Source: an uncultured Chlorobiaceae bacterium
GTDB lineage: Bacteria > Bacteroidota > Chlorobiia > Chlorobiales > Chlorobiaceae
Length of the DNA: 64,000 nucleotides
Direction of reading: 5' to 3'
Assembly (NCBI GenBank): GCA_903843305.1
Contig: CAIMPI010000034.1
Coordinates: forward strand, 1-64,000
Shown here piece by piece: positions 55,717 through 64,000 of this stretch (the first letter of the stretch is position 1; each line of letters begins with the position of its first letter). A program made the position numbers and the translations under genes. The notes beneath the pieces were generated by a model. The model made no database searches. It was given only the letters and a program-made list of their open reading frames with translations, and was not told the origin of the DNA.

Positions 55717-57287
55717 TTGGTTTCTCTCCCCTTCTCAAGATATCCAGTGCTTTTTTCCTGGATACATTGCCGTAAAAGCTCCTGATCTGAAAAAAAATGT
55801 TTCTGCCCTGCAATCTCCTGGTACTTTTCGTGACCTTTCCCTGCTACAAGAAGCACATCTCCTTCTTTGAGCATTGAGACCGCCACTCTGACGGCTTCTG
55901 CTCGATCGTTGATCCTCCTGTAACGGGGCGCAGTTATACCTTGTTCAATTTCATCAAGAATACGTTCGGGGTCCTCATCCCGGGGATTATCCGAAGTAAT
56001 AATAACTTCGTCGGCTTGTTCTGAAGCAATACGCCCCATTTCAGGACGCTTAGAACGATCCCTGTTACCCCCGCAACCGAAAACCACAATGAGACGGGAA
56101 CCCTCAGGCTTCAGGCTGCGCAAGGCATGAAGCGCCTTGAACAGTGCATCCGGCGTATGAGCATAATCAACAAAAACTGAGCATCCATCACTTCTGTTAC
56201 CAATCCTTTCCATGCGCCCCTCAACTGCGGAGACCGCCGAAAGAGAACAACAGATTTCTTCGGGAGCAAGAGCCATCCCTGCACCGATAGCCGCAGCCTC
56301 AAGCATATTCATGACATTAAAGAGTCCCGGTAGCCCAACCTGCATGGTCATGACTGTATCAGGAAAATGGAGGGCAACCGTACTACACGAAAGAGTAGTC
56401 TTAAGAATTTCTGCCTCAAAAGAGCTGCTGCACGGAAAAGCTGAATAGGCCCCTGGACGCAACGTACAACAGTATATTTTTTGGTGCGCTACCCGGGCCG
56501 CCATCTGTGCTGCATAGGGATCATCAATATTGAAGACCGCAAACCCTTCCGGTGCAAGCTGATCGAACAACTGCTGCTTGGCTGAGGCATACTCCTGCAT
56601 CGATAGGTGAAAGTCAAGATGTTCCATAGTCAGATTAGTAAAGAGCGCTGCATGAAACCTGATTCCGTAAACTCGCTGCAGCACAAGGGCATGTGATGAA
56701 ACCTCCATGACCACCGCTCTGCAGCCAGCCGTAACCATCTGGCTAAAAAGAGCATGCAGACCGTGAGCCTCAGGAGTAGTACGGTCAAGCGGAATATCAA
56801 GTTCTCCAATCCGGCAGAGATTCGTGCCGATATAACCTGCCGGAATACCGCAGGCATTGAGCATTGCTGTGATCAGCTTTGAAGTAGTGGTTTTGCCGTT
56901 AGTACCGGTCACCCCGATAATCAGCAAGCGGTCAGCCGCATAACCATAAAAAATCCGAGCCGCCTCTGCAAGAGCCTTTCTGGCATCAGCTACCTTGATA
57001 TAAAGACAAGAGGAATCTCTATCAGAACCAGAAGGAAATTCTTCAACGATAACCACGACTGCCCCGCGCTCAACCGCACTTTGAATAAAACGATGACCGT
57101 CAGTACAATAGCCTCTTACCGCAACAAAAAGCGCACCAGGGCGAACCTCCCGTGAATCAATAGTGATCATGCTGACGGCCTCGACCGCATCTATGTTTCC
57201 GGCACACTCAACCCAGGCAATACCCTTGAGCAACTCTTCCAGCTTGACCTCTTCTTGCCGGGCGGAACACCCTTTCATAGTAGTCAT
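55713..57287 (-). CDS. murE: UDP-MurNAc-dipeptide ligase (meso-DAP-adding)
   Basis: The 524-residue protein has IDSREVRPGALFVAV, the ATP loop GVTGTNGKTTTSKLI, TTPEAHGL, MEVSSHAL and the substrate motif SDNPRDEDPE. The DNPR sequence is the established marker for meso-diaminopimelate rather than lysine, so the murein is predicted to be the DAP type. It overlaps ftsI by 4 nt and murF by 4 nt. Confidence 0.96.
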   Translation of the reverse strand: MTTMKGCSARQEEVKLEELLKGIAWVECAGNIDAVEAVSMITIDSREVRPGALFVAVRGYCTDGHRFIQSAVERGAVVVIVEEFPSGSDRDSSCLYIKVADARKALAEAARIFYGYAADRLLIIGVTGTNGKTTTSKLITAMLNACGIPAGYIGTNLCRIGELDIPLDRTTPEAHGLHALFSQMVTAGCRAVVMEVSSHALVLQRVYGIRFHAALFTNLTMEHLDFHLSMQEYASAKQQLFDQLAPEGFAVFNIDDPYAAQMAARVAHQKIYCCTLRPGAYSAFPCSSSFEAEILKTTLSCSTVALHFPDTVMTMQVGLPGLFNVMNMLEAAAIGAGMALAPEEICCSLSAVSAVEGRMERIGNRSDGCSVFVDYAHTPDALFKALHALRSLKPEGSRLIVVFGCGGNRDRSKRPEMGRIASEQADEVIITSDNPRDEDPERILDEIEQGITAPRYRRINDRAEAVRVAVSMLKEGDVLLVAGKGHEKYQEIAGQKHFFSDQELLRQCIQEKSTGYLEKGRETK

Positions 57288-59293
57288 AAGTGGGTTCGGT
57301 TCATCTGCTTTAATGAAAGCCGCACCACAATAACTCTCTTTTTTTCAACCTTGCTGCCGGGCAAGATGTTTTGACGGACGACAACGCCCTCAAAATCTCC
57401 GGAATAATCCATCTCCAGATTAAGCCATTTCAACAAGCGCTGAGCATCACGCCCTTTTAAGCCAGTGAGATCCGGAACAGTCACCGTTGAGACAGAATCA
57501 ATGATACCCTGCTCTGGAGAACGGATAGAAAGGTTCTTCTGCATCTCCTCCGAGCAAGCGACCATTCTTGATGCAATACCTGCAAAAACCGGAACGGCAA
57601 CCGCTGCAGCATAGTAGGCTGTTTTAGGATTTTCAACAAGCACGATAATGGCATAACGGGGAGCCGCAAGTGGAAAATAGCCGACAAATGAAGAGACATA
57701 AGCACGCCTGGAATAGGAACCACCAGCCGCACGACGCGCTGTTCCAGTCTTTCCTGCAACATTCATACTGATCAACACATCATTTTTAGCCGTGCCGCTG
57801 TCAACTACCGCTTTAAAATACTCTTTGCCAAGATATCGAGCCGTTGCTACCGAAACCACCCTCTGAACTTTTTCAGGAGCCCCCTCCCGGACAACCAGAC
57901 CTTTGGCATCAGTAATCTTCTTTATAATATACGGCCTCATCAGCTCACCATCATTAGCAATTGACGCATAAGCCTGCAAGATCTGCAGCGGGGTTGTCAT
58001 TACCTGATAACCATATCCCATCCAGGGAAGCGTGGTCATATCCCACTCATCCAGCGGACGAACTATTCCCCGGGCCTCACCAACCAGTCCGATACCGGTC
58101 TTCTTTCCAAACCCGAAATTTCTCGTATAAGTATAGAACTTTTCGCGCCCGACCCGCATGGCTGTCTGGGCTGCCACAATATTGCTTGAATACATAATGG
58201 CCTGACGGAACGTAATGTTTCCATAAGGCTCATGATCCGTGATCTTCAGTTTATAAAACGGCATAGAGCCGTTATAAGCAAATACCATATCATCTGCTTT
58301 TCTGTTCAGTACTTCCGTGGCCGCAGCCGCCATGACCAGCTTGAACGTTGACCCTGGTTCAAACATTTCAGTCACTGCACGGTTCCGAGAATTTTCCTTG
58401 GTCCATGTCGACCTGTTGTTCAGGTCAAACGCCGGATTGTTCGCCATGGCGATAATTTCCCCAGTTCGGACATCCATAACAATACTTGTCGCCGCATCAG
58501 CCTGGAACTTGGCAACTGCCTTTGACAGCTCATCTTCAACAATACTTTGAATATCGCCATCAATAGTCAGTTGTACCGCATTGCCCTTGACTGGATCCTG
58601 TTGTGGAACATCCGGCGCAGGATAACGGACTCCTGTTGCATAGCGCTGATAATTTCTTGTACCGTCAATTCCTTTCAACTCCTGGTTCAACTGCAGTTCA
58701 AGTCCGCTGCTCCCATCAATTTTACTCGTTGAATTGCCGGTAAAACCGATCAACTGTGCCGCAACATTCAGGTAAGAGCGCTGCTGCTCCTTTTCAAACC
58801 ATACACCACTAATCTTATCGTGCATAAGCGGCAGCGCCTTTGCTACAGGTATTTTCCGGCCAAGCACAGCTATACCTTTGTGACGTTTCAATAATTTAAG
58901 GCATACTTGCCTGTTAAGCCCCAGATAGCGAGCAAACAGCGTCGCAACAGCCCCGGAATTATCACACGTTTTCTGTTTCCCTGTTTTCTTGTCATTAATC
59001 GGCTTGCCGTGTTCATCGAACACAGGGGTATTCCTAATGATAAGAGGATCGGCATAGAAGGTAATAGATTCGATACTTTCCGCAAGCATGCGTGAACGAC
59101 GATCAAGGATAGCCCCCCGCTGTGCAATTTCTGTTACCACCCGTTCATACTGCTGTGCCGCTTTCTGCTTGTACTTCTTGACATTGATCACCTGAATACT
59201 GAGCAACATACCAATGATTGCAACAACAAACATTGAAAATGCAAAAGCCACAACACCGAGCCTCTTGCCAAACTCCTGATCATTCATGAGCAA
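57284..59293 (-). CDS. ftsI: Penicillin-binding protein 3-type transpeptidase with PASTA domain
   Basis: This class B PBP of 669 residues has one N-terminal membrane helix (about 14-36) and a dimerisation domain with RGAILDRRSRMLAES. The transpeptidase triad is S315-TFK, S369-S-N and K515-T-G, and a single C-terminal PASTA domain (TVPDLTGLKGRDAQRLLKW) ends it. PASTA domains are unusual for E. coli FtsI but common in other phyla. It is the septal transpeptidase partner of FtsW. The start could also be the ATG at 59287. Confidence 0.95.
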   Translation of the reverse strand: MLMNDQEFGKRLGVVAFAFSMFVVAIIGMLLSIQVINVKKYKQKAAQQYERVVTEIAQRGAILDRRSRMLAESIESITFYADPLIIRNTPVFDEHGKPINDKKTGKQKTCDNSGAVATLFARYLGLNRQVCLKLLKRHKGIAVLGRKIPVAKALPLMHDKISGVWFEKEQQRSYLNVAAQLIGFTGNSTSKIDGSSGLELQLNQELKGIDGTRNYQRYATGVRYPAPDVPQQDPVKGNAVQLTIDGDIQSIVEDELSKAVAKFQADAATSIVMDVRTGEIIAMANNPAFDLNNRSTWTKENSRNRAVTEMFEPGSTFKLVMAAAATEVLNRKADDMVFAYNGSMPFYKLKITDHEPYGNITFRQAIMYSSNIVAAQTAMRVGREKFYTYTRNFGFGKKTGIGLVGEARGIVRPLDEWDMTTLPWMGYGYQVMTTPLQILQAYASIANDGELMRPYIIKKITDAKGLVVREGAPEKVQRVVSVATARYLGKEYFKAVVDSGTAKNDVLISMNVAGKTGTARRAAGGSYSRRAYVSSFVGYFPLAAPRYAIIVLVENPKTAYYAAAVAVPVFAGIASRMVACSEEMQKNLSIRSPEQGIIDSVSTVTVPDLTGLKGRDAQRLLKWLNLEMDYSGDFEGVVVRQNILPGSKVEKKRVIVVRLSLKQMNRTHL

Positions 59294-59318
59294 TCCAGTT
59301 CATTGAACATCACATCAT

Positions 59319-59600
59319 TCACGGTTCAAGTTCAACCGGTGGAACACTCGACGGAGTAAGTCCCAGCGCGGCTGCTTCCTGCGTAATATTATGGATACTA
59401 TGCAATTCATCCGCTTTAAGTTTCTGTGAAGTTATCATACTGGAACTCATCTGAATCTGCTCTCGAAGCTTTTCATTCTGCTTCGCAAGCTCAATTATTG
59501 CAAGAGTATTATTTGTCTGAAGTAAAAAAAGCCCTGTTCCAATAAGAAGGTATATAAAAGTCTTTGGTTGCAACAAGGCAGCAATATCAAACTTCATCAT
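59319..59600 (-). CDS. ftsL: FtsL-like division protein
   Basis: The 93-residue protein has one membrane helix (about residues 13-30, TFIYLLIGTGLFLLQT) and a following leucine-rich coiled coil (LAKQNEKLREQIQMSS). FtsL proteins are poorly conserved, so the call rests on topology, size and the position between rsmH and ftsI. It overlaps rsmH by 14 nt. Confidence 0.8.
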   Translation of the reverse strand: MMKFDIAALLQPKTFIYLLIGTGLFLLQTNNTLAIIELAKQNEKLREQIQMSSSMITSQKLKADELHSIHNITQEAAALGLTPSSVPPVELEP

Positions 59601-60579
59601 GGGGAACTCTCAGGGGAATTTGTTCAATAATTCTCAACTTAGCACTTCTTGCTCTTGGATTTGCCTCTGTCTCCTCAGGGGTTGCAATTATAGGCTTCCT
59701 GGTAATGAGACTTACTGCTCCATAGGAAAGAGGCTCTCTTAACCCTACTCCTTTTGGACCCCAGTCATTCCTTGCTTGTTCTGCAAACACTGTTTTCACA
59801 ATCCTGTCTTCAAGAGAATGATAGCTGATGACCGCCATCCTGCCATAATCATCAAGGCATTCGATACCCTTATACAGTGCCCGGCGAAGTACATCAAGCT
59901 CACCATTCACCTCAATTCTCAACGCCTGAAAAACCCTTGATAGTGTCTTGACAACTCTGTCCCCGCCATAGGCATTGCCGCGAATAATGTCAGCAAGTTC
60001 CCGTGTCCCCTTTACGGATCCATGTTGTTGACGCCATGCCACAATTGCCCTCGCAATCCGCCTGCTTCCAGGTTCTTCACCATATCGATAAATAAGCCGT
60101 GCAAGATCTTTTTCCTCATAGCTGTTCACAATGTCGGCAGCGCTCAGGGGAGCATTACTGTCCATCCTCATATCAAGCGGCCCATCCCTGAGATAGCTGA
60201 AACCCCGCACAGCAGTGTCAATCTGAAACGAAGAAACCCCAAGATCAAGCAAAATCCCTGCAACCTTAGGCGCCAGACACCTGCTACGACATGCGTTTTG
60301 GACAATAGAACCAATATCCTGAAAATTCCCCTTAACCAGCACAGAATGGGCTTTGTACTCCTTGAGCTTTTCTGCCGCCTCTTTTAATGCGGCATCATCC
60401 TGATCAATGCCGATCAACAGGGATTGGTCGCTGTAACCAGCCTCACGCAGAGACTGAAACAGTGCAAGCGAATGGCCACCACCACCAAGCGTCCCATCAA
60501 CATAAATACCCGGCTTTCTGGCCAGAAAGGCAACAACTTCAGTAACAAGAACCGGATCATGAAATCTGTCGTGCACCAT
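59587..60579 (-). CDS. rsmH: 16S rRNA (cytosine-1402-N4)-methyltransferase
   Basis: RsmH (MraW) methylates C1402 of 16S rRNA. The 330-residue protein has HDPVLVTEVVAFL, DGTLGGGGHSLALFQ, GIDQDDAAL, LDLGVSSFQID, GFSYLRDGPLDMRMD, VFQALRIEVNGELD and VISYHSLEDRIVK, all diagnostic. It lies 5 nt after mraZ. Confidence 0.97.
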   Translation of the reverse strand: MVHDRFHDPVLVTEVVAFLARKPGIYVDGTLGGGGHSLALFQSLREAGYSDQSLLIGIDQDDAALKEAAEKLKEYKAHSVLVKGNFQDIGSIVQNACRSRCLAPKVAGILLDLGVSSFQIDTAVRGFSYLRDGPLDMRMDSNAPLSAADIVNSYEEKDLARLIYRYGEEPGSRRIARAIVAWRQQHGSVKGTRELADIIRGNAYGGDRVVKTLSRVFQALRIEVNGELDVLRRALYKGIECLDDYGRMAVISYHSLEDRIVKTVFAEQARNDWGPKGVGLREPLSYGAVSLITRKPIIATPEETEANPRARSAKLRIIEQIPLRVPHDEV

Positions 60580-60584
60580 GGGCC

Positions 60585-61055
60585 TTAAAAATAACGTCCG
60601 GCAAGCAATGCAAAACGCCCTGCGCTCTCCTGCAATAAAGCAGAAAGGCGATCCGGTTCCCAGATAATCATTTTTGTATCAGCACCAATAATCACGACAT
60701 CCTTTGTAATGCCTGCATGTTCAAGAAATTCCCTTGAGATCGCAACTCTTCCCTGACGGTCAAGTTCAACCATTTCAAGACTTTCATACATCAATGTCTT
60801 CAGCAGGCGCTCTTCAGTGTTAAAATCCGAAAGAGCAGAAATGGTTTTTCGCATGTCATTCCAGATAAACGGCTCATACAGCTCAAGAGAACGATCGGGC
60901 GTTTTCATGATATATAATACGTCGATATGTACCGACACAGCATCCTCAACACCCGATGAAGCCGACTGCCCAAACTTTCGGCGAAACCTTACCGGAATCA
61001 TCAATCGCCCTTTCTCATCGACAGCATGCCTCTCTTTTCCTATAAAACCTGCCAT
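60585..61055 (-). CDS. mraZ: Transcriptional regulator MraZ
   Basis: The 156-residue protein has two AbrB-like SpoVT domains, with VDEKGRLMIPVRFRRKFG and VELDRQGRVAISREFLEHAGI. MraZ represses the dcw cluster by binding tandem repeats upstream of its own gene. A candidate repeat set is seen about 110 bp upstream. It is the first gene of the division and cell wall cluster. Confidence 0.96.
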   Translation of the reverse strand: MAGFIGKERHAVDEKGRLMIPVRFRRKFGQSASSGVEDAVSVHIDVLYIMKTPDRSLELYEPFIWNDMRKTISALSDFNTEERLLKTLMYESLEMVELDRQGRVAISREFLEHAGITKDVVIIGADTKMIIWEPDRLSALLQESAGRFALLAGRYF

Positions 61056-61587
61056 TATGGCAATCCCATAAGTTTCCGTTCTTGAGATCTCTCAACCTGT
61101 TCATACACCTTTGCCTGCATGTCATCCAAAAAAAAAGACATAAAGAAGAAAAAAGCCAGCTATTCCCCCATTTTTCACCCTTTTTTACCACTTGAAAAGG
61201 TATAAAAAAAGAAAGACTTAAAAAAATAGGACTATTTATTAACCATGGAATGTATGAATGAAACTGGATATAATACCCCATCAGATCCAGCCCTGAGTTC
61301 CCGGGTAATCTACTCCCAATGCCGATCGATTTTGATGTTCTCCACCTCATGGAGCGAAGAATCATGCCGCAGAAAACCATTACATTATTCTGATATGATT
61401 TCGTGCTAAAGTATAGGCATCTGTTCGCTGTACCCCAAAGAAGTGAAATAGTAATCGACGCACAAAAGCAAATCCTTTCTTTGCCCCGAAGCATAGCCTA
61501 ATGTGGATTCGAAAAAAACGCAAAAATAGCTATTATAAATCTTATTATTACAGTTCCTGTGACCGTAACACCTTAAACGCCCTTATC
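61056..61587. other. Divergent control region of the dcw cluster and aroQ-mltG
   Basis: This stretch of about 530 bp should hold the promoters of mraZ (leftward) and of chorismate mutase (rightward). It contains the candidate MraZ repeats at 61164-61192. A minus-strand frame of 159 codons (61015-61494) crosses it but has low complexity and no family resemblance. Confidence 0.6.
61164..61192 (-). promoter_or_regulatory. Candidate MraZ-box repeats
   Basis: On the minus strand the sequence reads AAGTGGTAAAAAAGGGTG then AAAAATGGGGG. It holds three GG-rich tetramers (TGGT, GGGT, TGGG) at exactly 10-bp spacing. MraZ proteins are known to bind direct repeats of about this kind, with a 10-bp period, upstream of mraZ. 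The match to any specific consensus is partial, so this is a candidate only. Confidence 0.5.
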
Positions 61588-61917
61588 ATGATGTCCGAAA
61601 GCACAATAGGCAAATCAGCACACTGGCAGGAGCTTGATGAATGGAGAAAAAAAATTGACGCCCTTGACCAACAGTTATCTTTACTCCTTTGTGAAAGATT
61701 GAACTGCGCCCAAAATATTATCTCCTTAAAATCAAGAATCGGAGAGCAGGTACTCCAGCCTGAAAGGGAAAAAGAGGTATTGAACAATGTGCTTAGCCAA
61801 GCCGATTCACCTTTGAAATCGCGTGCACTGGATAAAATCTATCGTTGCATCATTGAGGAGACACGAATCTTACAGCATGAGTGGCAAAGCAGTCAATCCG
61901 ATATCCAGAGCCGCTAA
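61588..61917 (+). CDS. Chorismate mutase (AroQ type)
   Basis: The 109-residue protein has WRKKIDALDQQLSLLLCERLNCAQNIISLK and PEREKEVLNNVL, the helical AroQ fold with R-x-x-x-D-x-x-x-x-x-L-L and the PEREK motif. It makes prephenate from chorismate for phenylalanine and tyrosine. The ATG at 61588 or 61591 fits the family start; the longer frame from 61501 has a lysine- and tyrosine-rich, non-family beginning. Its end overlaps the start of mltG by 41 nt. Confidence 0.88.
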   Translation: MMSESTIGKSAHWQELDEWRKKIDALDQQLSLLLCERLNCAQNIISLKSRIGEQVLQPEREKEVLNNVLSQADSPLKSRALDKIYRCIIEETRILQHEWQSSQSDIQSR

Positions 61918-62959
61918 AAAGACCTCCTTTGCTATGGCATCAAAAACATCTTCTTCTCCTAAAGTGCTTGTGGCTGGAACAACGATTCTGCTGACAGTAC
62001 TCTCGTGCTTTCTGTTTTTTCCGTGTCTCAATACCTCATCCAGAACAACAAGACTGATAGTTCACCGCGGAATGGGCTTTAGAACAATCCTGTATCAGTT
62101 GCACAGTAACGGCTCAATTACCCGCACATGGCCCACACTTTTGACTGCAAGCATTATTCCAAAGCTCCGCAATATCAAGCCTGGCAGGTATGTCATACCT
62201 CCGGGAATGTCGAATTTTGGCCTTTTGTATTACCTCCACACCCAGCGGCAAGATGAGGTGCGTGTCACGCTTCCTGAAGGGGTAGATCTCAGAAAAGTGG
62301 CCCGTATTCTTTCACGAAATCTTGATATAGATTCTACCGCGTTCATGGCAACGGTATCCAACAGGAAAATGCTTGCCAAGCACGGTATTATCATGGCTGA
62401 AAATGCCGAAGGCTACCTTCTTCCCGGAACTTATAACTTTGCCTGGGCAAGCACCCCTGATGAAGCTGCGGAATTTCTTATCGGCAGATTCAGGCATTTC
62501 TATACAAACCGCCTCCAGAATTTGGCTGCTCAACAAGGAATGAACGAAACCGCGTTGCTCACCCTTGCATCAATTGTAGAGGCCGAAACGCCAATTGACG
62601 CGGAAAAATCGCTTATCGCAAGTATTTATCTGAACCGACTTAAGAAAAACATACGCCTCCAGGCCGATCCAACGGTGCAATATGCCCTTGGTGGAGCCGC
62701 CCGAAGGCTCTATTACAAAGACCTTGCAGCAGATTCTCCCTATAATACCTATCGTCATAACGGTCTACCTCCCGGTCCTATATGCAACCCAGGCACCGCA
62801 TCGATTCTTGCAGTGCTTTACCCTGCGCAAACACGTTTTCTCTATTTTGTTGCCACAGGAAATGGAGGCCATTACTTTGCAGAATCACTGACCGAGCATA
62901 ATGCTAACATTAAAAAGTACAAAATCGCAAAGCGCGATATGCTGCACGAATCGGAGTGA
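61877..62959 (+). CDS. mltG: Endolytic murein transglycosylase MltG
   Basis: MltG cuts nascent glycan strands and so ends their growth. The 360-residue protein has one membrane helix (VLVAGTTILLTVLSCFLFFP) and a LysM-like region. The YceG domain has the catalytic glutamate in ASIVEAETP and the later YNTYRHNGLPPGPICNPG and YFVATGNGGHYFAESLTEHN. Starts at 61877 and 61934 (MASKTSS) are both possible. The first gives a 41-nt overlap with chorismate mutase. Confidence 0.92.
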   Translation: MSGKAVNPISRAAKKTSFAMASKTSSSPKVLVAGTTILLTVLSCFLFFPCLNTSSRTTRLIVHRGMGFRTILYQLHSNGSITRTWPTLLTASIIPKLRNIKPGRYVIPPGMSNFGLLYYLHTQRQDEVRVTLPEGVDLRKVARILSRNLDIDSTAFMATVSNRKMLAKHGIIMAENAEGYLLPGTYNFAWASTPDEAAEFLIGRFRHFYTNRLQNLAAQQGMNETALLTLASIVEAETPIDAEKSLIASIYLNRLKKNIRLQADPTVQYALGGAARRLYYKDLAADSPYNTYRHNGLPPGPICNPGTASILAVLYPAQTRFLYFVATGNGGHYFAESLTEHNANIKKYKIAKRDMLHESE

Positions 62960-63034
62960 GTTGCATTGATTATATTGTTGATTGTATACATTAATACAAA
63001 GAGAATTTTTTTAATCAACCAATCTATCCAAGCA

Positions 63035-64000
63035 ATGCAGAAAAAGACCTTGTCTGAAATATCAACCCAGGGCAAGCGCGTGTTAATGCGTGTTGATTTC
63101 AATGTACCCCTCGACGACGCTAAAAGGATTACTGATGACAAAAGAATCGTTGAGTCACTTCCTTCAATCAGAAAAGTTCTGGAAGAAGGTGGTCGTCTTA
63201 TTTTAATGTCACACCTCGGCCGCCCAAAAGGAAAAGTCAATCCTGAATACTCGCTCGCGCCAGTGGCCTCAAAACTGGCTGAACTTCTTGACTGCCCGGT
63301 TACCATGGCAAAGGATTGTATCGGCACTGAGGTCATGCAACAAGTACTTGCTTTACAGGATGGAGAAGTTATCCTGCTTGAAAATCTGAGATTTCACCCT
63401 GAAGAAGAGGCTAACGACCCAGATTTTTCAAAAGAACTTGCATCTCTCGGCGAGGTGTATGTAAATGACGCATTCGGCACAGCCCACAGGGCTCATGCTT
63501 CTACGGAAGGGATTACGCACTATGTACAAACCGCCGTTGCTGGCTATCTGATAGAGCGAGAACTTTTGTATCTAGGAAAAGCTCTGCAGGAACCGGAACG
63601 ACCGTTTGTCGCTATTCTTGGTGGCTCAAAAATATCAGGAAAAATTGATGTTCTTGAAAACCTTTTCAAAAAGGTCGATACGGTATTGATCGGTGGTGCG
63701 ATGGTCTTCACCTTCTTCAAAGCACAGGGTTACGAGGTAGGCAACTCTCTTGTCGAAGAGAGCAAGATAGAACTTGCCCTTACCATTCTTGAGCAAGCAA
63801 AAAGCAAAGGAATCAAGCTCCTGTTACCAACAGATGTCATTCTTGCACCAGAGATTTCTGTTGATGCCGCTTTTTACGCAGAAAAGATCTCCAACATACC
63901 AGAAAAGATGATTGGTGTTGATATCGGGCCAGAAACGGCCGAGAGATACCGTAACGAAATTTTATCGGCACGAACCATTCTGTGGAACGGCCCTATGGGT
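63035..64000 (+). CDS. pgk: Phosphoglycerate kinase (truncated at window edge)
   Basis: This open frame begins [20 protein letters not shown] and continues through [42 protein letters not shown] and [15 protein letters not shown]. The later [17 protein letters not shown] and LWNGPMG are also standard for phosphoglycerate kinase. The C-terminal part lies beyond 64000; 322 codons of the usual 390-400 are present. It functions in glycolysis and gluconeogenesis. It stands apart from mltG, about 75 nt downstream. Confidence 0.97.
   Translation, partial: MQKKTLSEISTQGKRVLMRVDFNVPLDDAKRITDDKRIVESLPSIRKVLEEGGRLILMSHLGRPKGKVNPEYSLAPVASKLAELLDCPVTMAKDCIGTEVMQQVLALQDGEVILLENLRFHPEEEANDPDFSKELASLGEVYVNDAFGTAHRAHASTEGITHYVQTAVAGYLIERELLYLGKALQEPERPFVAILGGSKISGKIDVLENLFKKVDTVLIGGAMVFTFFKAQGYEVGNSLVEESKIELALTILEQAKSKGIKLLLPTDVILAPEISVDAAFYAEKISNIPEKMIGVDIGPETAERYRNEILSARTILWNGPMG

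Noticed and set aside
61015..61494. Minus-strand frame of 159 codons upstream of mraZ
   Set aside because: It overlaps mraZ in another frame, has low-complexity hydrophobic stretches, and resembles no family. It crosses the likely control region.
1..64000. CRISPR array, integrase, insertion sequence or prophage
   Set aside because: No regularly spaced repeats and no transposase, integrase or phage structural gene were recognised in any frame.

Overview
The window reads as one contiguous piece of a bacterial chromosome, most likely from a green sulfur bacterium (Chlorobi: Chlorobium/Pelodictyon group). This is an inference from the gene set and protein style: a bacterial deoxyhypusine-synthase homologue, an ArgS with an unusual HIGH region, a three-gene succinate dehydrogenase/fumarate reductase with one membrane subunit, ATP synthase genes split between loci, a tRNA gene without an encoded CCA, and many class-typical proteins. 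No photosynthesis gene lies in the window, so the assignment rests on resemblance only.

Positions 1-3350 are an eroded accessory island. It holds three pieces of a beta-class DNA methyltransferase gene (one running off the left edge, one with an internal deletion, one about 30 bp scrap). Between them are three toxin-antitoxin cassettes: an apparently intact RelE/HigB-type toxin with an Xre antitoxin, a ParD antitoxin whose ParE toxin is reduced to its last residues, and a VapB antitoxin whose VapC toxin carries an in-frame stop. A related hairpin repeat occurs twice. The rest of the window is housekeeping sequence.

Positions 3363-11750 (minus strand) form a complete biotin operon, birA-bioB-bioF-bioG-bioC-bioD-bioA, followed by an acyl-CoA ligase. 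A good match to the BirA operator lies just upstream of birA, so the operon is probably self-regulated. Positions 11814-25600 hold a cell-wall amidase, topoisomerase I, feoAB, a HIT protein, a CNNM/CorC-type membrane protein, a TPR protein, a TonB-dependent receptor with a small cysteine-rich neighbour, a lipoprotein cytochrome c and a small protein with a release-factor-like motif. Positions 26024-33570 hold sdhCAB with a strong terminator, a cyclase-family hydrolase plus an alpha/beta hydrolase, an RlpA lipoprotein, transaldolase, the deoxyhypusine-synthase homologue and the SRP RNA gene.

Positions 33799-43205 hold trpS, a HAD phosphatase, argS, nadD, a TPR lipoprotein, tRNA-Ala(CGC), the membrane-sector ATP synthase operon (two small membrane proteins, then subunits a, c, b and delta) and a laccase-domain protein. 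Positions 43209-61055 (minus strand) are a nearly complete division and cell wall cluster: mraZ-rsmH-ftsL-ftsI-murE-murF-mraY-murD-ftsW-murG-murC-ftsQ-ftsA-ftsZ, followed closely by a CoA-transferase gene; murB and ddl are absent. The right end carries chorismate mutase, mltG and the start of pgk.

I did not find a convincing wholly new system. The observations most worth following are: decay of toxins but not antitoxins between methyltransferase fragments; an FtsZ with two C-terminal partner-binding peptides and a lysine in its GTP-binding glycine loop; the BirA operator with an acyl-CoA ligase attached to the biotin operon; the ArgS HIGH-motif change; and the TonB receptor with its small cysteine protein.
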